DNA from: Bordetella bronchialis
GTDB lineage: Bacteria > Pseudomonadota > Gammaproteobacteria > Burkholderiales > Burkholderiaceae_B
Reading direction: 5' to 3'
DNA length: 64,000 nt
Assembly (NCBI RefSeq): GCF_001676705.1
Contig: NZ_CP016170.1
Location: forward strand, 4,464,001-4,528,000
The translations under genes and the position numbers were made by a program. Shown one piece after another: positions 43,011 to 51,830 of the stretch (position 1 is the stretch's first letter; each line of letters starts with the position of its first letter). The notes below the pieces were generated by a model. That model was not told where the DNA came from, did no database searches, and saw only the letters and a list, made by a program, of their open reading frames with translations.

Positions 43011-44234
43011 ATGATGATGACTGACAGGAAGTTCGACCGCCGCACCCTGCTGAAGGCCGGCGTCGCCGCGCTGGGCTCGTCGCTTACCGGCATCTCGTGG
43101 GCACAGGGCTCGGACGACACGCTGACGCTGGGCGTGATCTCGCAACAGACCGGCACCTTCGCCTATGCCGGCGATCTGGTGCACAAGGGCGCCAAGCTGG
43201 CCATTGAGGAACGCAACGGCACCGTGCTTGGCAAAAAGATCAACCTGATCGTGCGCGACGACGAAGGCAAGCCGGCCGTGGGCGTGCGCCGCCTGACCGA
43301 GGCGATCGGCACGGACAAGCTGCGCTACTTCGTCGGCAACTTCTCCAGCGCCGTGGGCCTGGCCGAGCTGGAAGTCGCGCGCCAGGAAAAAGTGTTGCAA
43401 TATGCCGCCGGCGGCTCCGAGGACTTCACCGGCGCGCGCTGCAGCCCTTACACGTTCCAGTGGTCGGCCCATGCCTACACCGCGCTGCGCGCCACGCTGG
43501 AATACGTCAGCAAGACCATGCCGGACAAGAAAAAGATCTACACGATCACCGCCGACTATGCCTTTGGGCAATCCCTGCTGCATTACACCCAGGTGGCCGC
43601 GAAGGAGCTCGGGATGGAGCTGGTCGGCAACGACAATCACCCCTCGGGCGAGCGGCAATTCACCCAGTACTTCACCAAGGCGCTGTCCACGCGGCCGGAC
43701 CTGATCTGCCTGCTGACGGCCGGCGCCGATGCGGTGACCGCCGTGCGGCAATTCCACAGTTTCGGCGTGAAATCGGTGCGCCTGGTCGGCCCGTGGACGC
43801 TGGAGGTCGAGCAGATGCGCGAACTGTCGCCCGCCATGCGCAGCGGCATGATCCTGGGGCTGAACTACTACCAGGACATCGACACCCCGATCAACAAGGC
43901 ATTCGTGAAGCGCTACCTGGAGGCCTATAAGAATGTCCCCTCGTACGCGGCGGCCTATGGCTACGACTCCGTGCGCACCTTGCTACTTGCCATGGACAAG
44001 GCCGGCTCCGTGGACGTCGAAACCGTGATCAAGACGCTCGAAGGCCTGCAATTCGACAGCATCTACGGGCCCACCCATATCGACGCCCGCACGCATCAGA
44101 CCATACGCCCTTATTACGTCGTCGAATGCAAGGCACCCCAGGCCATGAAGAACGAGTTCGACCTGGCGACCATCGTCGCCCAGAGCGACAAGCAGCAACC
44201 GCCGGAGCTCAATGAATGCAAGCGGCCGGCATAA
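43011..44234 (+). CDS. Branched-chain-type ABC importer, periplasmic receptor (LivK-like)
   Basis: 407 residues starting at a triple ATG (43011), AAGGGGAAC upstream. A Tat-like signal (DRRTLLKAGVAALGSSLTGISWAQG) precedes a Peripla_BP_6 domain (LTLGVISQQTGTFAYAGDLVHKGAKLAIEERNG). The ligand region contains GGSEDFTG and TADYAFGQ. Proteins of this group bind urea, short amides, amino acids or aromatic acids. The ligand is presumably the substrate of the amidase-like enzyme at the end of the operon. The double-Arg signal is unusual for LivK proteins but occurs in this family. Confidence 0.9.
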   Translation: MMMTDRKFDRRTLLKAGVAALGSSLTGISWAQGSDDTLTLGVISQQTGTFAYAGDLVHKGAKLAIEERNGTVLGKKINLIVRDDEGKPAVGVRRLTEAIGTDKLRYFVGNFSSAVGLAELEVARQEKVLQYAAGGSEDFTGARCSPYTFQWSAHAYTALRATLEYVSKTMPDKKKIYTITADYAFGQSLLHYTQVAAKELGMELVGNDNHPSGERQFTQYFTKALSTRPDLICLLTAGADAVTAVRQFHSFGVKSVRLVGPWTLEVEQMRELSPAMRSGMILGLNYYQDIDTPINKAFVKRYLEAYKNVPSYAAAYGYDSVRTLLLAMDKAGSVDVETVIKTLEGLQFDSIYGPTHIDARTHQTIRPYYVVECKAPQAMKNEFDLATIVAQSDKQQPPELNECKRPA

Positions 44235-44318
44235 GCCCGGGCCGGACCGTCATCCATTAGGTTTGCACGCTGCCCCGCGCATGAACGCGCCGGGCGGCCC
44301 TTTTCATCAGGGCAACCC

Positions 44319-45179
44319 ATGATTTCCTTGCTTGCCGCGCAGCTCCTGAACGGACTCGCGATCGGGATGATCTACGCGCTCACCGCGTTTGGACTCTCCA
44401 TCATCAAGGGACTGCTGAACGTCCCCAACTTCGCCCATGGCGCCTTCTATGCGCTGGGCGCCTATGCCTGCTACGCCGCCCTGCAGGCCGGACTGCCTTT
44501 CGCGCTGGCGCTGGCGATTGCCTTCGCGGTGCCCGCCGTGGTGGGCGTGCTGGTGGAAAAGCTGGGCGTGGCGCGCCTGATGAGCGGCCCCTACCTGTAC
44601 CAGCTACTCTTCCTGTTCGGCACGGCGCTGGTCCTGGAGCAATTGATCATCATTATCTGGGGCACCATGGGCCTGAGCGCGGCGGCCCCCGAATGGCTGG
44701 AGGGCGCTTACGACCTGGGCTTCACCTACCTTCCCAAATACCTGGCCTTCAACGGCGTGATGGCCGCCCTGACGATCGCGGTGGTGTGGCTGCTGATCGA
44801 GCGGACGCGGCTGGGGTCCCAGATCCGCGCGGGCATCGACAAGCGCGAGATGGCGCAGTGCCTGGGCATCGACGTATCCCGCCTGATCACGGCCGGGTTC
44901 GCGCTGGGTGCCGGCCTGGCCGGACTGTCGGGCGGCCTGGTGCTGCCCCTGCTGGGCGCCAATTCCACCATGGGTTCCGAAATGCTTTCGATCGCCTTCG
45001 TCGTCCTGGTGATCGGTGGACTGGGCTCGCTATACGGCGCGCTGGCCGCGGGCATCCTGGTCGGCATCATCCAGAGCGTGTCTTCGGTCTTCGTGCCCGC
45101 TGCCAGCACCGTCCTGATCTATGTGGCGATGGTGGCCACCTTGATGATCCGGCCGCAGGGCTTGTTCGGAGAACGCTGA
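44319..45179 (+). CDS. livH: ABC importer permease LivH-type
   Basis: 286 residues, about eight membrane segments. LINGLAIGMIYALTAFGLSIIKGLLNVPNFAHGAFYALGAY at the N-terminus and IRAGIDKREMAQCLGIDVSRLITAGFALGAGLAGLSGGL (EAA-type loop) near two-thirds are typical LivH blocks. An 84-nt gap separates it from the receptor gene; from here on the genes overlap or nearly touch. One half of the heterodimeric channel. Symbol used for the family, not the substrate. Confidence 0.92.
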   Translation: MISLLAAQLLNGLAIGMIYALTAFGLSIIKGLLNVPNFAHGAFYALGAYACYAALQAGLPFALALAIAFAVPAVVGVLVEKLGVARLMSGPYLYQLLFLFGTALVLEQLIIIIWGTMGLSAAAPEWLEGAYDLGFTYLPKYLAFNGVMAALTIAVVWLLIERTRLGSQIRAGIDKREMAQCLGIDVSRLITAGFALGAGLAGLSGGLVLPLLGANSTMGSEMLSIAFVVLVIGGLGSLYGALAAGILVGIIQSVSSVFVPAASTVLIYVAMVATLMIRPQGLFGER

Positions 45180-46147
45180 TGAAACGTATCGCCTCCACTT
45201 ATGCCGTTTCGGCCACGGCCATCGCGGTGGCCGTGGCCGCGCCATTCTGCATGCCCATCAACATTGCCACGGAAATCCTGATCTACGGCATCTTCGCCCT
45301 GGCCACTTATCTGCTGGTGAGCGTGGCCGGCCTGTATTCCTTCGGCCAGGCCGCCTTCTTCGGCGTGGGCGGGTATGTGGCAGGGTATGTCTTCATCAAC
45401 ACCGACCTGCCGCTGCTGGCCGGCATCGTCCTGGCCGCGGCCGGCAGCGCCGCAGTGGCCCTGGTGGTCGGCATGATGAGCATCAAGCGGACCGGCATCT
45501 ACTTCATGATGCTGACTTTCGCGTTCAACCAGATGATCTATTACCTGGCCTATAGCTGGCACAGCGTGACGGGGGGCGAAGACGGCATGGGCGGCATCCG
45601 CCGTCCCGACCTGGGTATCCCCGGCATCGGCACGCTGGACCTGTCCGACCACCGGAACTTCTACATCTTCGCGGCCGTGCTGTTCGTCGCCGTGTTCGCC
45701 GCGCTATACCAGCTGATGCACAGCCCGCTGGGATTGGTGCTGAATGCCGCGCGGCAGAACCCGCGGCGCACCGCCTCGCTGGGCTATTCGGTGTACCGCG
45801 CGCAACTCCTGGCCTTCATCGCGGCGGGCGCGGCCTCCGGCGTGGCCGGCGCCCTGTTCGCCATGCTTTACCGCATCATGCCCATCGATGCCATCTCGTG
45901 GACCAACTCGGGGACGGCCGTCTTCATGGTCATCATCGGCGGCATGTCGTCGATCTTCGGTCCCATCATCGGCGCGGCCTTGTTTATCTGGCTGCAGGGC
46001 TTCTTCAGCCTGATCTGGGCACGCTGGCCGCTGCTGTTCGGGGCATTCATCATCCTGGTCGTCCTTTTCCTGAAGGGCGGCGCCATCGAGCTGTTCGAGC
46101 GCGTGCGCGGCCTGTTGACGCGGCGCCAGCAAGGGAGCGCGCCATGA
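45179..46147 (+). CDS. livM: ABC importer permease LivM-type
   Basis: 322 residues from ATG 45179, sharing one base with the livH stop (TGATG). LLVSVAGLYSFGQAAFFGVGGYVAGY and NAARQNPRRTASLGYSVYRAQLLAFIAAGAASGVAGALFA are standard LivM regions; FMVIIGGMSSIFGPIIGAALF ends the domain. Second half of the channel. The longer open frame upstream is inside livH. Confidence 0.92.
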   Translation: MKRIASTYAVSATAIAVAVAAPFCMPINIATEILIYGIFALATYLLVSVAGLYSFGQAAFFGVGGYVAGYVFINTDLPLLAGIVLAAAGSAAVALVVGMMSIKRTGIYFMMLTFAFNQMIYYLAYSWHSVTGGEDGMGGIRRPDLGIPGIGTLDLSDHRNFYIFAAVLFVAVFAALYQLMHSPLGLVLNAARQNPRRTASLGYSVYRAQLLAFIAAGAASGVAGALFAMLYRIMPIDAISWTNSGTAVFMVIIGGMSSIFGPIIGAALFIWLQGFFSLIWARWPLLFGAFIILVVLFLKGGAIELFERVRGLLTRRQQGSAP

Positions 46148-46929
46148 GCGCCGTCATGACGTCCACCGCCGCCGTCGCCGCGACGCCGGCATACGCCTAT
46201 GAGGCCCGCCGGGTCACCAAGAAGTTCGGCGCCAACGTGGTCATCGAAGACTTGTCCATCGGCTTCGAGGCCGGCATGCTGCACAGCATCCTGGGTCCCA
46301 ACGGCGCCGGCAAGACCACCTTGTTCAACCTGCTGACGCGCGACCTGCCGGTGAGCGGCGGCGACATCCTGCTGCAGGGCGAATCGGTGACCCGGCTCAA
46401 GCCGCACGAGATCGCGCGGCGCGGCGTGGGCCGCTCCTACCAGATCTCCAGCGTATACCTGGAGCTGACGTTCCTGGAGAACGTCTGGCTGGCCGCCTAC
46501 CGCGCCGCGCACGGCGGCCGGGTGGGCTGGTGGCGCAGGGTGGACCGCTACACCGCCTTGCGCGAACAGGCCAGCCAACTGCTGCACGAGCTGGGCCTTG
46601 GCCGGTACGAGCACACGCCCGCCGCCGCGGTCTCCTACGGCGACCAGCGCCTGCTGGAGATCGCCGTCACGCTGGCCACCCGCCCACGCATCCTGCTGCT
46701 CGACGAGCCCACGGCCGGCCTGTCGCAGCGCGAAACCGAGCGCGTCAAGGCTTTCATCGCGGCCATCAAGCCGCAGTACACGATCGTCATGATCGAACAC
46801 AAGATGAATGTCGTAATGGAGATCTCCGACCGCATCCATGTGATGAACCGGGGCGCGCTGATCGCCGCCGGCACGGCCGCCGAGATCGCCGGGAACCAGG
46901 CCGTCCACGCCGCCTATTTCGGACTCTGA
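46144..46929 (+). CDS. livG: ABC importer ATPase LivG-type
   Basis: 261 residues from ATG 46144 (ATGA overlap with livM). An ~18-residue Ala/Thr-rich N-terminal extension precedes the domain. Walker A GPNGAGKTT and Walker B ILLLDEPTAGLS are present. The signature reads VSYGDQRLLEIA (SYGDQ in place of LSGGQ), as in many LivG proteins. The switch region is MIEHKMNVVMEISDRI. One of the two ATPases of the importer. Confidence 0.93.
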   Translation: MSAVMTSTAAVAATPAYAYEARRVTKKFGANVVIEDLSIGFEAGMLHSILGPNGAGKTTLFNLLTRDLPVSGGDILLQGESVTRLKPHEIARRGVGRSYQISSVYLELTFLENVWLAAYRAAHGGRVGWWRRVDRYTALREQASQLLHELGLGRYEHTPAAAVSYGDQRLLEIAVTLATRPRILLLDEPTAGLSQRETERVKAFIAAIKPQYTIVMIEHKMNVVMEISDRIHVMNRGALIAAGTAAEIAGNQAVHAAYFGL

Positions 46930-46931
46930 AC

Positions 46932-47627
46932 ATGCTGCTCAAGGTCGATTCCATCAATACCTATTACGGTCCCAGCCAGGCCATCCATGACGTCTCCTTC
47001 GAGATCGGCAGCCGGGAAGTGGTCGCCCTGCTGGGCCGCAACGGGGCGGGCAAGAGCACCACGCTGCGTTCCATCATGGGTCTGAACGGCGCGGCGCGCG
47101 GCACAATCACCTTCGACGGCAAGGACATCACGCGGCTGAGCCCGCATGCCATCTCGCGGCTCGGCGTGACATTGGTGCCGGAAACGCGCGACCCCTTCGT
47201 GCTGCTGACGGTACGCGAGAACATCATGCTCGGCTATCGGCCCGGATCGCCTTATACGCTCGATCGGCTGATGGACCTGTTCCCGCTGCTCAAGGAGCTG
47301 CTGCGCAAGAAGGGCGGCGAGTTATCCGGCGGCCAGCAGCAGATGATGGTCATGGCGCGCGGCCTGGCCATGGGACCGCGGCTGCTGCTGCTGGACGAAC
47401 CCTCGCAAGGCCTGGCGCCCATCATGGTCAAGGCCGTCGCCAACGTACTGAACCAGCTCAAAGGCGACGATCTCACCATTCTGCTGGTGGAGCAGAACCT
47501 GAACATGGCGCTGGACATCGCCGACCGCGTCGTCGTGCTGGAAAACGGCGCCGTGGCCGACAGCTTCGGCAGCGACGAGGCGCGCGCCACGCCGGCACGC
47601 CTCGAACAATACCTGGCGGTGCACTGA
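46932..47627 (+). CDS. livF: ABC importer ATPase LivF-type
   Basis: 231 residues, starting 2 nt after the livG stop. Walker A GRNGAGKST, signature LSGGQQQM, Walker B LLLLDEPSQGLAP and EQNLNMALDIADRV are LivF features. It pairs with LivG. The gene ends 36 nt before the amidase-like gene, which is in the same direction. Confidence 0.94.
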   Translation: MLLKVDSINTYYGPSQAIHDVSFEIGSREVVALLGRNGAGKSTTLRSIMGLNGAARGTITFDGKDITRLSPHAISRLGVTLVPETRDPFVLLTVRENIMLGYRPGSPYTLDRLMDLFPLLKELLRKKGGELSGGQQQMMVMARGLAMGPRLLLLDEPSQGLAPIMVKAVANVLNQLKGDDLTILLVEQNLNMALDIADRVVVLENGAVADSFGSDEARATPARLEQYLAVH

Positions 47628-47663
47628 CGCCGCTTGGCCCACCCGCAACACGAATCCGCTCCC

Positions 47664-49910
47664 ATGACCGCATCCTCCGCCAATCCACCCATCGTCGGCT
47701 ACGTCACCCCGCTCAGCGCCCGCCCCGGACAGCGGCTGTCGTTCCGCATCAGCTCGATCGGCAACCGCCCGTTCACCGCGCGGGTATTGCGCATCCACTG
47801 CGCCGATCCCAATCCACAGGGACCCGGCATGAAGCTGGAGCCGGTGGCCTTGCCCTTGCAGGCACGGTACGCCGGCCTGGAGCAGCAGGTGCATCCCGGC
47901 TCCTGCGCGCTGGCGGTATTGCCCGCCTTGCCGGCCGGCCCAGGCCTGGTCCTGCGCCTGCGGTGCAAGCCCACCTTGCTGCGCGACGACGTCCCCCAGG
48001 TGCTCGCCAGCCTGCAGGACGAATATGGCGCCGGCGGCCTGGCCCTGGTGCTGAACCAGCAGGAGTTGCACGTACGTGTGCTGGGCACGGCTGGCGGCGT
48101 CGCCCGCGACCTGCCCACGGGCTTGCGTCCGCTGCAGGATCGCTGGCAAGCCGTGCAGTGGCGGGTGGACGGCCAGACGGGCCACGTGCAGCTCTCGCTG
48201 GGCCACGTTGCCGTCGGCACGCCGGGCACGGGCCCGGCCATCGCGACCCAGGCCGCGCAGGTGATGACAGGCGCGCCGCTGCCGCCGCCGACGCGGCTGT
48301 GCCTGGGCGCCTTGTGGCAAGGCCACCCGGCATCGGGCTTCAATGGCCTGGTGGAGGCACCCACCCTGCATGCCGTCCCGGCGCACCCGTCGGGGTCCCA
48401 CCCGGACGGCCAGCCGGAACGGCTGGTCGCCGCCTGGGACTTGTCCGCCGACATGCACGCGCAGCGCATTCCCGCCACGGACTCCGCCATGCCGGCCCTC
48501 GATCTGGTGAATATGCCGGGGCGGGCGGTGCGCGGCTCGGCCTGGACCGGCCGGAACCAGGACTGGAAACAGGCGCCCGCGGAATACGCCGCGCTGTATT
48601 TCCACGCCGACGCACTGGCCGACTGCGGCTGGCAGGAAGCCCTGGGCCTGGAACTGCCGGCCGGCATGAAATCGGGCGTGTATGGCCTGGAGGTCGACAA
48701 CGGCTCGGGCAAGGACACCATCCCCTTCTATGTGACGCCCGCACCCGACGGACCGCGCGCCCGCATCCTGTTCCTGGCGCCGACCTTGACCTATCAGGCC
48801 TACGCCAATCATGCGCGTGGCAATTACGCGGGCGAACTGGAACAGCGCATCCGCGCATGGGGCGCCTACCCCCACAATCCCGATGCGGTCACGCGGTTCG
48901 GCGCCTCTACCTATAACCGCCACAAGGATACGGCGGGCATCAGCCTGTCCTCGCGGCTGCGGCCCATCCTGACGATGCGGCCGGGATACCTGACCTTCGC
49001 CGACCCGCGCGGTTCGGGCTTGCGCCACTTCCCGGCCGATTCGCACCTGACCGACTGGCTGCACGAGAAAGGCTACGACTACGACGTCATCACCGACGAA
49101 GACCTGGACGAGCAGGGCCTGGCCGCGCTCACGCCCTATGACGTCGTACTGACGGGCTCCCATCCCGAATACCACACGCGGCGCATGATCGAGGCGCTGA
49201 TCGCCTACCGGGAAGCCGGGGGCTACCTGATGTACCTGGGCGCCAACGGCTTCTACTGGAAAATAGCCCGCCCCGGGTCGGCCCCGCACATGCTGGAGAT
49301 CCGGCGCGCCGAAGGCGGCATCCGTGCCTGGGCCAGCGAGCCCGGCGAGTACTACCACCAGCTCGACGGCGGCTACGGCGGCATGTGGCGCCGCAACGGC
49401 ATTCCTCCGCAGGTGACCGGCGGCGTCGGCTTCGCGGTGCAGGGGGCGTTCGAAGGCGTGGGCTATCATCGCACCCCGGAATCGCGCGAGCCGGACGTGG
49501 CCTGGCTTTTCCAGGGCGTGGACGGCGACACCTTCGGAGAGCACGGCTTGTCCGGCGGCGGCGCGGCCGGCTTCGAACTCGACCAGGTGGTGCCCGAACT
49601 CGGTTCGCCGGGCCACCTGAAGATTGTCGCCATCTCGGATGGCCACGGCCCGACGTTCCGCACTGTGCCTGAAGAAATACTGACGTGGACCATCGCCGCG
49701 TCGCTGCCCCGCAAGTACGAGGGCGTGCGGGCCCACATGGCGGTCGGCCTGGCCGAACAGGGCGGCGGCCTGTTCGCCGTGGGTTCGATCACCTTCCTGG
49801 GCAGCCTTGCGCACAACGGCTACGACAACAAGGTGTCGCGAATCATGGAAAATTGCCTGACCCATTTCCTGGCGGCGGCCGCGCGGCAGCGCGAACGCGG
49901 CCCCAAGTAA
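47664..49910 (+). CDS. N,N-dimethylformamidase large-subunit-like amidohydrolase
   Basis: 748 residues from ATG 47664 (a TTG at 47634 would add 10). The N-terminal ~380 residues include a concanavalin-like beta region (WQAVQWRVDGQTGHVQLSLG). The C-terminal half matches the DMFase beta-subunit domain, with LFLAPTLTYQAYANHARGNY, DYDVITDEDLD, VLTGSHPEYHT and GGYLMYLGANGFYW. In dimethylformamidase a Tyr, a His and a Glu bind iron; TYQAY and the His/Glu of SHPEY are the likely equivalents. The small alpha subunit of DMFase is not encoded nearby. It ends the importer operon before a LacI regulator, so it probably acts on the imported amide or amino compound. Confidence 0.8.
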   Translation: MTASSANPPIVGYVTPLSARPGQRLSFRISSIGNRPFTARVLRIHCADPNPQGPGMKLEPVALPLQARYAGLEQQVHPGSCALAVLPALPAGPGLVLRLRCKPTLLRDDVPQVLASLQDEYGAGGLALVLNQQELHVRVLGTAGGVARDLPTGLRPLQDRWQAVQWRVDGQTGHVQLSLGHVAVGTPGTGPAIATQAAQVMTGAPLPPPTRLCLGALWQGHPASGFNGLVEAPTLHAVPAHPSGSHPDGQPERLVAAWDLSADMHAQRIPATDSAMPALDLVNMPGRAVRGSAWTGRNQDWKQAPAEYAALYFHADALADCGWQEALGLELPAGMKSGVYGLEVDNGSGKDTIPFYVTPAPDGPRARILFLAPTLTYQAYANHARGNYAGELEQRIRAWGAYPHNPDAVTRFGASTYNRHKDTAGISLSSRLRPILTMRPGYLTFADPRGSGLRHFPADSHLTDWLHEKGYDYDVITDEDLDEQGLAALTPYDVVLTGSHPEYHTRRMIEALIAYREAGGYLMYLGANGFYWKIARPGSAPHMLEIRRAEGGIRAWASEPGEYYHQLDGGYGGMWRRNGIPPQVTGGVGFAVQGAFEGVGYHRTPESREPDVAWLFQGVDGDTFGEHGLSGGGAAGFELDQVVPELGSPGHLKIVAISDGHGPTFRTVPEEILTWTIAASLPRKYEGVRAHMAVGLAEQGGGLFAVGSITFLGSLAHNGYDNKVSRIMENCLTHFLAAAARQRERGPK

Positions 49911-49918
49911 ATACCACG

Positions 49919-50911
49919 GTGAAGAAGAAAGCCCCCACACAGAAGGACGTCGCCCGCTTTGCCGGCGTCTCGCAAGCGGCCGTATCCCGCTTTGTCTCCG
50001 GCAAGGGCGCCATCTCGGATGAAATCCGAGAAAAAATCCTGCGGGTCATCGACCTGGTCGATTACCGGCCGGACCCCGTCGCGCGCGGATTGAGCAGCGG
50101 CAGGTTCAATATCATCGCCATCGTCATGGCCAACATCACCAACCCCTGGTATCCGGTGGTGCTGGAACTGATCACCCGGGAGCTACATCGCGTCGGGCTG
50201 CAAGCCCTGTTGTTCAACGCCACGCCGCCGCAAACGGTCGATGACCTGATGCCGCTGGTGCTGCAGTACCGGGTGCGCGGCGTGATCATCACGACCGCAT
50301 CCCTGAACTCATCGGGGGCGGATCTTTGCGTCAAGCAGGGCGTGCCGGTGGTGATGTTCAACCGCTACTCGCAGGTGGGAAACGGCCATTCCGTCTCCAC
50401 GGACAATATCGGCGGCGGCCGCCTGGCCGCGGATGTGCTTTTCCGTTCGGGCAGCCGGCATTTGGGCTTCCTGGGCGGCATGCCCACCGTTTCAACCAAC
50501 CGCGACCGCCTGGCCGGCTTCATGCAGAGGGTGGCCGAATTGGGCCTGCCCTCCGCCCCTTCCCTGGAAAAGGAATTCACCTATGCCTGGGGATATGAGG
50601 CGACGCAGGCCCTCATGGCGCGCCATCCCTCGCTGGACGGCCTGTTTTGCGCCGACGACGAGATCGCCTCGGGCGCGATCGACGCCCTGCGATATGCACT
50701 GGGCAAGCGCGTGCCGGAAGACGTGCGCGTGTTCGGCTTCGACGACCACCCGGTGGCGTCGAATGCCGCCTACGACATGACGACGATACGGCAGCCTGTC
50801 GAGGAAATGATCGCCGCCGCGCTCGCGCTGCTGCTGGGCGACAGCACCAAAAACGAACACAAGCTGCTGCCGGGCCAGCTCATTTACCGCAAGTCGACGC
50901 CACAGGCCTAG
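49919..50911 (+). CDS. LacI-family transcriptional regulator (right of pair)
   Basis: 330 residues from GTG 49919, 8 nt after the amidase-like gene, so it belongs to that operon. HTH and hinge: TQKDVARFAGVSQAAVSRFVSGKGAISDEIREKILRVIDLVDYRPDPVARGL. Sensor: IAIVMANITNPWYPVVLELI, PVVMFNRYSQ and VFGFDDHPVASNAAYDMTTIRQP. It mirrors the LacI gene at the end of the divergent operon but the two are not close copies. Its 3' end overlaps serB, on the other strand, by 4 nt. Confidence 0.92.
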   Translation: MKKKAPTQKDVARFAGVSQAAVSRFVSGKGAISDEIREKILRVIDLVDYRPDPVARGLSSGRFNIIAIVMANITNPWYPVVLELITRELHRVGLQALLFNATPPQTVDDLMPLVLQYRVRGVIITTASLNSSGADLCVKQGVPVVMFNRYSQVGNGHSVSTDNIGGGRLAADVLFRSGSRHLGFLGGMPTVSTNRDRLAGFMQRVAELGLPSAPSLEKEFTYAWGYEATQALMARHPSLDGLFCADDEIASGAIDALRYALGKRVPEDVRVFGFDDHPVASNAAYDMTTIRQPVEEMIAAALALLLGDSTKNEHKLLPGQLIYRKSTPQA

Positions 50912-51783
50912 GACGGCGCGCGTCCGGCCGGCGGCGCGGCGAGCGCCTCCAGCAGCGAATCCAGGCCCAGATGGTCGATGACCACATTCACCAGCGGACG
51001 AAGGATGGGCTTCGGGCGAAAACCCACCGAGAGACCGGCCAGCGCCATCATCTCGCGATCGTTGGAACCGTCGCCGATGGCGATGGCGGCCGATGTGGGG
51101 ATGCCCATTTCGGCGCACAGGCGCGACAGATGCGCCGCCTTGAGCCGCGCGTTGATCAGCGGCCCCTCCAGCTCGCCGGTAAGGCGCCCGTCGCGGACCG
51201 CCAGCCGGTTCGAATGATCGACGTCCACGCCCAGCTCGGCACGTACCCGGCCGGTGAAGTAATCGAATCCCCCCGACACGATGGCGGTCTTCAGGCCCGC
51301 CTGGCGCAGGCCGGCGACCAGCGCATGCGCGCCGGGTGAAAAGCGTACGCGGGCGTCATACAAGGGCCCGAAGGCGCTGACGGGCAGTCCCGCCAGCAGG
51401 CGCGTGCGCATCCGCAAGCTGGTGTCGTAATCCACCTTGCCGGACTGCATGGCCTGCTCGGTCAGCGCGGCCACCTCGTCCTTCTTGCCGACCAGGTCCG
51501 CCAGTTCGTCGATGCATTCGATATCGATCAGGGTCGAATCCATATCGAAGACCGCAAGCTTGAAGTCCGCCAGGACGCGGCCGGGCGGCAGTACCGCACT
51601 GTCCAGCCCCAGCGCCTGGCAGGCGGCGTGGACGGCCTGGCGCCGCGCGTCCGCTTGCGGCGGCAGCGCGAGCCGGGCAAGGGCCGGCCCCTGGTAGGCC
51701 ACGCTGGTGGCTTGCAGGCGCCGGGCCAGGCTTGCCACCACATCCGCATCGAGCGCGGCGGGACTTTGGACGACGACTTGCAT
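50908..51783 (-). CDS. serB: Phosphoserine phosphatase
   Basis: 291 residues. An N-terminal ACT-like region (~70 residues) precedes the HAD phosphatase domain. Nucleophile D80 and acid D82 are in FDMDSTLID, the cap has ECIDELADLVGKKDEVAALTEQAMQG-like sequence, motif II is TAIVSGGFDYFTG and motif IV GDGSNDREMM. It dephosphorylates L-3-phosphoserine in the last step of serine synthesis, in the cytosol. Housekeeping gene, overlapping the 3' end of the LacI gene by 4 nt in convergent orientation. Confidence 0.95.
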   Translation of the reverse strand: MQVVVQSPAALDADVVASLARRLQATSVAYQGPALARLALPPQADARRQAVHAACQALGLDSAVLPPGRVLADFKLAVFDMDSTLIDIECIDELADLVGKKDEVAALTEQAMQSGKVDYDTSLRMRTRLLAGLPVSAFGPLYDARVRFSPGAHALVAGLRQAGLKTAIVSGGFDYFTGRVRAELGVDVDHSNRLAVRDGRLTGELEGPLINARLKAAHLSRLCAEMGIPTSAAIAIGDGSNDREMMALAGLSVGFRPKPILRPLVNVVIDHLGLDSLLEALAAPPAGRAPS

Positions 51784-51830
51784 GCGGGCGTGAAGGTCGG
51801 AAGACGGAATCCGCCACTATACGCTCCCGT

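Noticed and set aside
47322..49940. 872-residue minus-strand open frame
   Set aside because: Antisense to the livF and DMFase-like genes, which have clear family motifs; the antisense product has none.
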